6,897 nucleotides of DNA, taken from Syntrophobacteria bacterium (lineage in GTDB: Bacteria > Desulfobacterota > DSWW01). The position numbers and the translations under genes are program-made. This document shows, in pieces, positions 1 to 6,318 of this stretch (within the stretch, counting starts at the first letter, position 1; each line of letters opens with the position of its first letter). The notes beneath the pieces were generated by a model, which ran no database searches, was not told where the DNA came from, and saw only the letters and a list, made by a program, of their open reading frames with translations. The stretch covers positions 1-6,897 of the forward strand of contig JAQYVQ010000159.1 in assembly GCA_030145435.1 (NCBI GenBank), in the 5' to 3' direction.

Positions 1-819
1 GCCGTAGATGGCGCCGTAGGTCGAAACGCCTACCTGGAACTTGATGTAGATCCACTGCACCACCTGATACATCGTGCCGGCCAGGATTCCGCCCAGGAGC
101 CCCGATCGGATCTTTACATTGGTGTTGGGCAGGAGAACGTACAGAAGCGTGAACAGCATCCAGATTACCCCGTAAGGCAGCAACTTCAACATCCCGGGCA
201 GCAGCGCCCCGGCAGACGCCAGAAACTCCATCTTGTCGGTGATGAGCTCGACCTGGCTCGTGATCAGAACCGTCGCACTGCTGGCCATGACGAACAGCAG
301 GGGGGCAATGATCATAAACGAGAGATAGTCTGCGAACTTCCTGCCCAGGGATCGCCCTTTGCCAACCCCCCAGATGTCGTTGAAGGACTTTTCGATGTTG
401 CCCACCAGCCTGATCACGGCCCAGAACAGGACGGCCACACCCACACCTGCGATGATCCCTCCCTGCGTGTTCTCCAGAAAGGAACGGGCGTAGTCGATGA
501 TCCGGACGGCCACCTCTCGCTGGTTCGGCAGGGCCTCGAGAAGCTGCTTCTCCAACCGCTTCTCGATACCAAACCCCTTGGACACCCCGAATGCCATGGC
601 CACGAGAGGAACCACAGAGAGGAGGGAATAGAAGGTGAGCGCAGAAGCCCGAAGCTGACACCTGTCATCATTGAACCCTCGTGCTGCCAGCAGAAGGATC
701 CGGGCCTGCCGGATGAGGAAGGATTTCATCCCGGGCAGTTCACGGGCCGGAATACTCCAGATCCCGGTGGTGATGAAATCCACGAGCCTGGACACGTTCG
801 ATTTCTTCTCTGTCTTCAT
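1..819 (-). CDS. YihY/virulence factor BrkB family inner-membrane protein (C-terminus beyond window)
   Basis: This reading frame is open from an ATG at 819 to the window edge, giving 273 visible residues. It is a polytopic membrane protein of the YihY/BrkB family (once called RNase BN, a misassignment). Seen: a basic, soluble N-terminus of about 55 residues, then the family signature RASALTFYSLLSVVPLVAMAF at residues 57-77 in the first membrane helix. Further hydrophobic segments lie at about 120-140 (followed by NIEKSFNDIWGV), 165-187 and 211-230, and the segment ending STYGAIYG at 266-273 is the usual approach to the last helices. The missing C-terminus should hold the rest of that helix pair and a tail. 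The family's transport or envelope role is not well defined; BrkB of Bordetella was linked to serum resistance. The gene is divergent from the sirtuin. The start is preceded by a G-rich run at 823-828, a poorly spaced ribosome binding site, so the start is likely but not certain. Confidence 0.9.
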   Translation of the reverse strand, partial: MKTEKKSNVSRLVDFITTGIWSIPARELPGMKSFLIRQARILLLAARGFNDDRCQLRASALTFYSLLSVVPLVAMAFGVSKGFGIEKRLEKQLLEALPNQREVAVRIIDYARSFLENTQGGIIAGVGVAVLFWAVIRLVGNIEKSFNDIWGVGKGRSLGRKFADYLSFMIIAPLLFVMASSATVLITSQVELITDKMEFLASAGALLPGMLKLLPYGVIWMLFTLLYVLLPNTNVKIRSGLLGGILAGTMYQVVQWIYIKFQVGVSTYGAIYG

Positions 820-847
820 GATCCCCCCAGAGAACGATATTTCGCGT

Positions 848-876
848 ATTATCTTCGATTTGTGCCCCGGAGGCAA
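848..876 (-). promoter_or_regulatory. Candidate sigma70 promoter for the BrkB-family gene
   Basis: Read on the minus strand, a TTGCCT hexamer (876-871) is followed after exactly 17 bases by GATAAT (853-848). These match the sigma70 -35 and -10 consensus at 4/6 and 5/6 positions. Transcription would start near 840 and leave a leader of about 20 bases before the ATG at 819. The position and spacing fit the divergent gene well. This is a motif match only. Confidence 0.45.
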
Positions 877-1012
877 TCATGGTGCCTGAGGGCCCCGCGA
901 GGAAGCCGCCCGCCGGTTACGTGACGCCGCCGAGCGGTGCAAAGTCCGGGGAAAGCTGGTAAGCTCTTGATGCACAAATGGCTGAACGCGAGCGAATCGG
1001 AAGACGGTGCGC

Positions 1013-1020
1013 GGGAAGGG
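1013..1020 (+). promoter_or_regulatory. Ribosome binding site that selects the sirtuin start at 1026
   Basis: GGGAAGGG lies 5 bases before the ATG at 1026. The in-frame ATG at 978 has no purine-rich sequence at the right distance, so the shorter protein is preferred. Confidence 0.5.
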
Positions 1021-1025
1021 CTCCG

Positions 1026-1796
1026 ATGTCGAACATCATCAAGCAGGCTGCAACGGTGATCGCCGATTCACGGGTGGTGATCGGCTACACGGGAGCGGGC
1101 ATCTCCACAGAGAGCGGGATCCCCGACTTCCGGACCATGGGCGAGTTCTGGGAGGGGTTCGACCCTGCCACGTTCGAGGTGGAGATCGACAGCCGGGAGG
1201 CTTTTGAGCAGAACCCGGAAAAGGTCTGGCGATTCTTCTCCCAGGCCCTCGGGCTGATGGAACAGGTGGAGCCGAACGACGGACACAAGGCCCTGGCCAG
1301 GCTGGGGCGACTCGGCCGGATGGCGGCGATCGTCACACAGAACGTGGACAGCCTGCACCAGGCGGCCGGATCGGAAAACGTGATCGAGTTTCACGGGAAC
1401 ATGCGTCAGCTTCACTGCCTCAAATGCGAGGCTCGCTACACCTGGGACGAGGTGAAGGCAGGCAAGATCCCTCCCCTCTGCCGGTGCGGCTACGTGCTCA
1501 AGCCGATCGTGCCGCTGTTCGGGGATCATGTGAACCTGGAGGCCGCATCCGCATCCGAGGTACTCGCTGCGAACGCACAGGTCATGCTCGTAGCCTGTAC
1601 GCACGGAGACATCGCTCCCGTGAATCGAATGCCCATGGTTGCCAAGGAGTATGGCGCCGTCATTGTCGAGGTGAACAGAGACAAGAGCCTCTACACAGAC
1701 CGGATCACCGACTACTTCCTGCAGGGGGAAGCCGGAGAGGTGCTGCCGGCCCTGGTCCGGGAGGTGGAAGAGATTTTAGCGTCCGCCGCAAACTAG
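1026..1796 (+). CDS. Sir2-family NAD-dependent protein deacylase (sirtuin)
   Basis: A 256-residue sirtuin, the usual length for bacterial Sir2/CobB proteins. These enzymes use NAD+ to remove acetyl or other acyl groups from lysines in cytoplasmic proteins, releasing nicotinamide and O-acyl-ADP-ribose. Seen in order: TGAGIS (22-27) and SGIPDFR for NAD binding; TQNVDSLH with Q105, N106 and D108; the catalytic histidine H123 in FHGN; a zinc ribbon C131-C134 and C152-C154; then LKPIVPLFGD, where D replaces the common E. The usual GTS motif of the Rossmann fold reads CTH at 191-193, followed by GDIAPVNRMP. The frame is open further upstream to an ATG at 978 (16 more residues), but that start lacks a ribosome binding site and the extension looks unrelated to sirtuins. 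The methyltransferase gene follows after 31 bases on the same strand. The acyl specificity cannot be read from the sequence. Confidence 0.92.
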   Translation: MSNIIKQAATVIADSRVVIGYTGAGISTESGIPDFRTMGEFWEGFDPATFEVEIDSREAFEQNPEKVWRFFSQALGLMEQVEPNDGHKALARLGRLGRMAAIVTQNVDSLHQAAGSENVIEFHGNMRQLHCLKCEARYTWDEVKAGKIPPLCRCGYVLKPIVPLFGDHVNLEAASASEVLAANAQVMLVACTHGDIAPVNRMPMVAKEYGAVIVEVNRDKSLYTDRITDYFLQGEAGEVLPALVREVEEILASAAN

Positions 1797-1827
1797 CGCC
1801 ATCATACACGCAGGACCGTCCAGGGGC

Positions 1828-2838
1828 ATGAAGAAGAACCGCAGCAAGAAGGGCCGTTCCGCTCGTGATACCGCGAATTCGTCGGCCGAAACCCACTACC
1901 CGTACAGCGGGCAAGACATCTCAGCGTTCTTCTCACGGCACGAAAGCGTGCGGGTTGCGTACCTGAAGATCGAGAGGAGCATCGAAGATTTCGGCCATCA
2001 CATCTGCGAGATCGTCCTGAACGCGGAAGGCGAGAGGCTCTTTGTCCAGGGGGTCGAATTCCAGCAGAATCGATTTCGATACCCCCCCCATCTCCAGACC
2101 CTGCCGAGCCACGTGAAGAAGACGCTCGAACAGCAGGTGATCCACCGCTTGCTTCAGACGAGGGTCATCGAATCCCCCCTGTCGGACGAGGCGTTGGCCT
2201 ATTCCGGGGAACGGGTCATTCCCGGCACGGCCCCGTTCCACGCCTACTGGATGCATGCCCGTCGCTACGGATTCGCCGCGAAACGATGTCGCGGAAAACG
2301 CGTGCTCGACGCGGGGTGCGGTTCCGGATACGGGACCCGCATCCTGGGCCTGGAAGCAACGGAATGCCTGGGCGTGGACAGCGACCCCGAGGCTGTACGC
2401 CTGGCCGAGTCCCTGTTCGCCACTCCAGGCGTCAGCTTTTCCGTTGCGGACATAACCCGACTGGAGGCGCTCGCGGACGATACTTTCGATGTGGTGGTGG
2501 CCCTGGAGGTTCTCGAGCATCTGCCGACCGAATCGGTGCCGGCCTTCATGGAAGCCGTCCGCCGGGTCCTCACGCCGGACGGGACCTTCGTGGTCTCCGT
2601 TGCGAACCGTGCACACCAGGACAAGGAAGAGAACCCTTTTCACCTGAGTGAAATGCTCTTCGAGGAGTTCAAGGAACTGCTCGAGGCCTGGTTTCCCTCC
2701 TCGAGGATCGAGTTTTTCGGACAGGACGTCTGGGGCGGAACCTGGCGCCTGGAGCGGGAGTGCAGAATCGAACGGATTCAGTCCGCAACAGCACACCACG
2801 TTTACCTGGGGGTGGTCGAACCCGAAATTTCCGGGTAG
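1828..2838 (+). CDS. Class I SAM-dependent methyltransferase with an uncharacterised N-terminal region
   Basis: A 336-residue protein. The C-terminal part is a Rossmann-fold methyltransferase of the Methyltransf_11/23 type. Motif I is VLDAGCGSGYG (159-169), the acidic residue that would bind the SAM ribose is D184 in GVDSD, motif III contains D208, and motif IV is FDVVVALEVLEHL (220-232). The lead-in YSGERVIPG and the later NPFHLSE...EEF...FFGQ pattern resemble methyltransferases found with sugar or polysaccharide genes, but no such genes are near, so the substrate is unknown. Residues 1-20 are strongly basic (KKNRSKKGRS). Residues 25-125 look like a compact folded region I do not recognise. 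It lies 31 bases after the sirtuin stop, so one transcript is plausible. The only purine-rich run adjacent to the ATG (AGGGG at 1822-1826) is just one base away, too close for normal initiation, and AGGA lies about 12 bases upstream. No alternative in-frame ATG exists before the middle of the protein. Confidence 0.88.
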   Translation: MKKNRSKKGRSARDTANSSAETHYPYSGQDISAFFSRHESVRVAYLKIERSIEDFGHHICEIVLNAEGERLFVQGVEFQQNRFRYPPHLQTLPSHVKKTLEQQVIHRLLQTRVIESPLSDEALAYSGERVIPGTAPFHAYWMHARRYGFAAKRCRGKRVLDAGCGSGYGTRILGLEATECLGVDSDPEAVRLAESLFATPGVSFSVADITRLEALADDTFDVVVALEVLEHLPTESVPAFMEAVRRVLTPDGTFVVSVANRAHQDKEENPFHLSEMLFEEFKELLEAWFPSSRIEFFGQDVWGGTWRLERECRIERIQSATAHHVYLGVVEPEISG

Positions 2839-2850
2839 CGGTGAATCCGC
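2838..2850 (+). terminator. Weak hairpin after the methyltransferase gene
   Basis: GCGG (2838-2841) and CCGC (2847-2850) can form a 4-bp stem with a TGAAT loop directly after the stop codon, followed by CTTTC. The stem is short and there is no real T-run, so it is at best a weak terminator or pause site. Confidence 0.15.
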
Positions 2851-2886
2851 CTTTCATGATAAGTAGAAAGATACAAGGAACTCGGT

Positions 2887-2947
2887 GGGCTCGCCCAAGG
2901 TCTCGTTTGCAGCGAGAAGAGGGTCATGCCCTGAAGGGTATTGGGTG
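2887..2947 (+). promoter_or_regulatory. Possible structured RNA leader of the acylase gene
   Basis: A 7-bp outer pairing CGCCCAA (2892-2898) with TTGGGTG (2941-2947), including one G-U pair, would enclose two hairpins: TCTCG/CGAGA (2901-2905 with 2913-2917) and AGGG/CCCT (2920-2923 with 2929-2932). An alternative hairpin GGG/CCC (2887-2889 with 2894-2896) would use bases of the outer stem, so the two folds exclude each other. I could not match the segment to a riboswitch class I know. The stems are short and could be chance in GC-rich DNA. Confidence 0.25.
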
Positions 2948-2961
2948 TACAGAAATCTGTA
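2948..2961 (+). repeat. Perfect inverted repeat, TACAGA-AA-TCTGTA
   Basis: A 14-base perfect palindrome sits 4 bases before the AAAGGAG ribosome binding site (2966-2972) of the acylase gene. As RNA it would form a 5-bp stem with an AAAT loop. As DNA it could be an operator half-site pair. It is not a LexA box, which has CTGT and ACAG in the opposite order. The dyad is clear; its function is inferred. Confidence 0.4.
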
Positions 2962-2965
2962 TCAG

Positions 2966-2972
2966 AAAGGAG
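2966..2972 (+). promoter_or_regulatory. Strong ribosome binding site of the acylase lipoprotein
   Basis: AAAGGAG lies 5 bases before the ATG at 2978 and is the best Shine-Dalgarno match in the window. It decides the start: the frame is open upstream to an ATG at 2885, but that start has no ribosome binding site and would put 31 non-hydrophobic residues before the signal peptide. Confidence 0.75.
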
Positions 2973-2977
2973 AAGTC

Positions 2978-5900
2978 ATGGGTCTGCGGAAACCACGTGA
3001 ACACAGAAGAATGCACCGAGTGGGACTCTTGCTGTCCTCGGCTGCCCTTCTGCTTTTACAGGGGTGCGGCAGCGACGACGAGGGAGGCTCGACCGGAGGT
3101 CCCGCACAAGGGAAAATCACTGTCGTCCAACCCCAGGAGGGTCAGAGCGTCGCGACGCACAGCACGCCCTTTGAGATCACTCTGGACTCAACGGTGGATT
3201 CGAACCGCCTGACCGTCACGCTCAACTCTCAGGACATGACCTCTCACATCCGCCTCAACGGCTCAACGGCAACAGGCCATGTGTACGGAATGCAGCCGGG
3301 GTCCAACACCCTTGAGTTCACAGCCCCCGGGCTCCAGGGCGGAACCGCGAAGGCCCGGGTCCAGTTCACCTTCGCGCCGAAGCCGATCGAGGATGTACCC
3401 CTTTCGAACACCCTCCATGTGTCGGCGCTGGAGGGAATCGTGGACGTCCTCGTCGACCCATGGGGTGTCCACCACATCTACACGATGGAAGACAACCCGG
3501 ACGACCTCGCCTTCATGCAGGGCTACATCACCGGTAAGCAGCGCCTCTTTCAGATAGACTTCTTCCGGAAGGTGGCCCAGGGAAGGCTTGCCGAACTCCT
3601 GGGCACGGCCCTGGACAGCAGCGTGCTCGACACGGATCTGACGTTGCGCACCCTGTTTCTCACCCATGAACGCGGCGGGGTCGAACACATCGACCAAGTG
3701 CTGGCCGAAGACCTGGAGGACAGGAATCCCGAACTCTATTCCTTCATTTCGCGTTTCGCAGAAGGGGTGAGCGCCTACATCGAAGATCTCAACCAGGGCA
3801 GGAATGGAGCGGTCTTACCCCAGCAGTACCGGTTGCTCAACACGCTGGAGTTGTTCGGTGTCCTGGGTCCCTACGAAATCGAACCGTTCACCGTTACCCA
3901 TTTGTTGGCCATCGGCAGGCTCCAGCAATGGCAGCTTTCCGACAGCACATTCGAGGAGATCAATCGCAAACTCGATTGGGAGGCAGTCCGGGAGGCCGAG
4001 CAGTCGGGCGCCATTCCGGCAGGAACGCGTGATGATCTCTTCCGTTCGGCCCCGGCGGATCCCACCACCACACTCAAACCGGGCGAACCCGGGTATGTGG
4101 GCCCGGTACTCGCGGCACAAGGCACCATGCTGACGAGCATCGCCACAAGCGGCGCCCGAACGGACACAGGAAAAGGCAGAACCGAGACACTGCGGAAGGC
4201 GGTACAGCGGATGCAACGGGCGCGACAGATGCTGTGGGGAACCCTGGAAAAGCCCTTCAGCAACAACTGGCTCCTTGCCCCCTCGCGAACCGCCTCCGGA
4301 TTCGCGATCCTTTCGAACGATCCGCACCTCTCCCTGTCCAATCCTTCGATCTTCCATCCGATCCATGGGGACAACAAGAGCTTCAGCCAGGGCGAAATCA
4401 ATTACTCCGGGTGCACCTTCCCCGGCATTCCCGGCATCATGCTCGGCCAGAACGAGCGTATCGCCTGGGGTGGAACCGTCGCAGGATACGACGTGACAGA
4501 CCTGTACGAAGAAGAGGTCCAGATCAACGGCGACACGAAGACGGTCATGTTCCAGGGCGGGCCCGTCGCAGTAGAGACAGTGTACGAAACCTTTCGGGTT
4601 CGGGGTGGGGATGCTGTGGTCATACCGATCGATTTCGTTCCTCACCATGGTCCTCAAGTTCCTGGAGATCCCGGCAGCGCGGACCCGGGACTCACACCGG
4701 AAAACAACTTGACCGTCCGGTGGACCGGACAGTTTATTACCCGCGACTTCGATGCCTTCTACGGGCTCCTTCTAGCTGAGGACATCGATGACTTCTTCGA
4801 GGCCATCGAGGACTTCGGTGTAGGCGCCCAGAACTGGGTCGGAGCCGATGTAAACGGAGAGATCGCCTATTTTCCACATGCCCATATCCCGATTCGGTCC
4901 GAGGCAGCTCTCACCGAAGAGCATCCGCCCTATCTGCCCTACCCGGGAACCGGAGCATACGAGTGGCTCCAGGATGATCAGGGAAGCCCCCTTTATCTGC
5001 CCCCGGACCAGATTCCGCAGGCGAGGAATCCATCCCGCGGGTGGCTTTCCACGGCAAACAACGATATCAACGGAGCCACCCTGGACAACGACCCTCTGAA
5101 CGAGGGCCGGTATCTCTCCTTCTCCCAGGCGGTGGGCTTTCGGGAGGGCCGAATAGCAGAACTGCTGCCGAACCTCGACAAGGAAGATGGAGATCTGGAT
5201 CACATGAAACAGATCCAGGGAGACCATCTTTCCCTGCTTGCAGAGCGGGTCCGGCCTTATCTCCTTGCGGCCCTTGCCAACGAAGACGTGATGGGCGGAC
5301 TTTCCCCCGAGGAACGCAGCAGGGTCGAGGAGGCGGCCAGCCACATTTCCGCATGGGATCTGCGTTGCGAAACTGGACTGCCCGATCCGTTTACCGGCGA
5401 ACAGCCGTCCTCGGAGGACGTGGAGTCATCGGCGGCCGCAAGCATCTTTTTCGTCTGCCTGAACCGTCTCACCCAGAAGGTGTTCGACGACGAGATGTCG
5501 AGGGCAGGCACGGGCCTTGGCACAACTGACCGCGCGAAGGCACTCCTTCACATCCTCGAAAACACGGGCGAGGGCGCAGATTCGCCGTTCTACGTGCATA
5601 CCCTTGGGCCGGGAGGCGAGAGTGGGCTCTGGGACAACCTGGACACGCCGGACAAGGAGGAGACCAGGGATGAGATTATCGTGCAGGCCATGGTCCAGGC
5701 CCTTGGCGATCTTCCCTCACTCATGGGAAGCTCGAATATGAACATCTGGCGTTGGGGAGAGATCCACAGGCTCACCTATCGACTCGAAGGCCTTGGCAGT
5801 GCGATTCTTGCCTACAATCTTCCAGGCTACAACATCTGGGACCAACTCTTCGGCGCGGACACGAAGGGGTACCCGCGCAGCGGTGGCCAGTGGACGGTCG

Positions 5901-6193
5901 ATCCTGCAAACTACTCCCTGAGCGGACTGGATTTCAGGCCCGGGAGCGGGCCCGCCATGCGGATGGTGGTGGAACTCGAGGAGGGGGTCTTGAAGGCTTA
6001 CAACGTGATTCCGGGTGGGTCAAACGATCTGCAGCCCAACGCGGACATCTTCAATCCTGTTCAGATCCGCCCGGACATCCACTACGGCGATCAAATCCCG
6101 CTCTGGCTTGCCAACGAGTACCGGCCGCAGTTGATCTTCTGGGAGGACGCAACCCATGCGGCCGAGTCCAGGATCCGGTTCGAGCCTCAGTAA
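2978..6193 (+). CDS. Penicillin acylase family (Ntn hydrolase, S45) lipoprotein with N-terminal beta-sandwich module
   Basis: A 1071-residue exported amidase. Residues 1-30 form a lipoprotein signal: a basic stretch, a hydrophobic core, then LLQGC with C30 as the lipid-anchored cysteine. A Gly/Ser/Asp-rich linker follows. Residues 46-133 form a beta-rich module with an LNSQDMT...GMQPGSNTLEF pattern, seen in other secreted enzymes. The acylase begins at VDPWGVHHIYT (159-169), followed by YITGKQRLFQIDFFRK and GRLAELLG (alpha chain). The nucleophile is S428 in FSNNW; self-cleavage before it would release a beta chain of 644 residues. Counting from S428 as 1, His23 is in NDPHL, IAWGGTV (68-74) would supply the oxyanion backbone, and ANN has Asn267/268, close to the catalytic Asn of known members. 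The C-terminus ends with DQIPLWLANEYRPQ, a family pattern. Members cleave penicillins, cephalosporins, N-acyl-homoserine lactones or other amides; the substrate here is unknown. It is longer than typical 750-850-residue relatives, partly because of the N-terminal module and a long spacer before S428. Confidence 0.9.
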   Translation: MGLRKPREHRRMHRVGLLLSSAALLLLQGCGSDDEGGSTGGPAQGKITVVQPQEGQSVATHSTPFEITLDSTVDSNRLTVTLNSQDMTSHIRLNGSTATGHVYGMQPGSNTLEFTAPGLQGGTAKARVQFTFAPKPIEDVPLSNTLHVSALEGIVDVLVDPWGVHHIYTMEDNPDDLAFMQGYITGKQRLFQIDFFRKVAQGRLAELLGTALDSSVLDTDLTLRTLFLTHERGGVEHIDQVLAEDLEDRNPELYSFISRFAEGVSAYIEDLNQGRNGAVLPQQYRLLNTLELFGVLGPYEIEPFTVTHLLAIGRLQQWQLSDSTFEEINRKLDWEAVREAEQSGAIPAGTRDDLFRSAPADPTTTLKPGEPGYVGPVLAAQGTMLTSIATSGARTDTGKGRTETLRKAVQRMQRARQMLWGTLEKPFSNNWLLAPSRTASGFAILSNDPHLSLSNPSIFHPIHGDNKSFSQGEINYSGCTFPGIPGIMLGQNERIAWGGTVAGYDVTDLYEEEVQINGDTKTVMFQGGPVAVETVYETFRVRGGDAVVIPIDFVPHHGPQVPGDPGSADPGLTPENNLTVRWTGQFITRDFDAFYGLLLAEDIDDFFEAIEDFGVGAQNWVGADVNGEIAYFPHAHIPIRSEAALTEEHPPYLPYPGTGAYEWLQDDQGSPLYLPPDQIPQARNPSRGWLSTANNDINGATLDNDPLNEGRYLSFSQAVGFREGRIAELLPNLDKEDGDLDHMKQIQGDHLSLLAERVRPYLLAALANEDVMGGLSPEERSRVEEAASHISAWDLRCETGLPDPFTGEQPSSEDVESSAAASIFFVCLNRLTQKVFDDEMSRAGTGLGTTDRAKALLHILENTGEGADSPFYVHTLGPGGESGLWDNLDTPDKEETRDEIIVQAMVQALGDLPSLMGSSNMNIWRWGEIHRLTYRLEGLGSAILAYNLPGYNIWDQLFGADTKGYPRSGGQWTVDPANYSLSGLDFRPGSGPAMRMVVELEEGVLKAYNVIPGGSNDLQPNADIFNPVQIRPDIHYGDQIPLWLANEYRPQLIFWEDATHAAESRIRFEPQ

Positions 6194-6194
6194 G

Positions 6195-6211
6195 CGGATG
6201 CAGTCCATCCG
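6195..6211 (+). terminator. Stem-loop just after the acylase stop codon
   Basis: CGGATG (6195-6200) and CATCCG (6206-6211) form a perfect 6-bp stem with a CAGTC loop, starting one base after the stop codon. No T-run follows, so it is not a classic intrinsic terminator. It could be a 3' end-protecting hairpin or part of a Rho-dependent end. Confidence 0.3.
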
Positions 6212-6295
6212 TAGCGAATTTGGGCCGGTATCACGGGCTGAATCATCCCCCTTGTCCCGGCCATCTAAGTCTGAATACGGCCGATACTAGCGAAT
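6212..6295 (+). repeat. Short direct repeats in the spacer before fbaB
   Basis: TAGCGAAT occurs at 6212-6219 and again at 6288-6295, and CTGAAT at 6238-6243 and 6271-6276. A GGCCGG/CCGGCC pair (6223-6228 with 6257-6262) could also form a long-loop stem. I find no convincing -35/-10 pair in the 125-base spacer. The repeats may be chance. Confidence 0.2.
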
Positions 6296-6304
6296 CGAAC
6301 GACC

Positions 6305-6310
6305 AGGGGG
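6305..6310 (+). promoter_or_regulatory. Ribosome binding site of fbaB
   Basis: AGGGGG is 8 bases before the ATG at 6319 and 5 bases before an in-frame GTG at 6316. The two adjacent start codons (GTG-ATG) differ by one residue. The ATG is chosen because the E. coli FbaB N-terminus aligns with it. Confidence 0.5.
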
Positions 6311-6318
6311 AAACCGTG

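Noticed and set aside
978..1025. Upstream in-frame ATG adding 16 residues to the sirtuin
   Set aside because: It has no ribosome binding site, and the Arg-rich extension is unlike sirtuin N-termini. The start at 1026 has a purine-rich site at a good distance.
1479..1487. Damaged zinc ribbon in the sirtuin, because the second pair is C-x-C rather than C-x-x-C
   Set aside because: A C-x-C-G second knuckle is found in many sirtuins as far as I know, and all four cysteines are present.
1068..1604. A 178-codon minus-strand open frame opposite the sirtuin
   Set aside because: It is a shadow of a gene with all main sirtuin motifs. It shows no protein family signature.
1933..2799. A 288-codon open frame on the minus strand, opposite the methyltransferase gene
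   Set aside because: It mirrors a gene with clear methyltransferase motifs. Long antisense frames are common in GC-rich genes, and the translation shows no recognisable domain.
2948..2961. LexA (SOS) box
   Set aside because: The LexA site is CTGT-N8-ACAG. Here the half-sites are reversed as ACAG-N4-CTGT.
2885..2963. Cyclic-di-GMP (GEMM), fluoride, TPP or cobalamin riboswitch in the acylase leader
   Set aside because: The conserved core sequences of these classes as I recall them are absent from the segment.
2885..2977. Upstream in-frame ATG adding 31 residues to the acylase
   Set aside because: It would place a non-hydrophobic segment before the lipoprotein signal, and it lacks a ribosome binding site, whereas AAAGGAG precedes 2978.
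3815..4657. A 280-codon minus-strand open frame inside the acylase gene
   Set aside because: It lies opposite the spacer and nucleophile region of a well-supported gene and has no ribosome binding site or recognisable motifs.
6252..6282. Sigma70 promoter TTGTCC plus a -10 near 6275-6282 for fbaB
   Set aside because: At 17-18 bases spacing the -10 candidates (ATACGG, TACGGC) match the consensus poorly.
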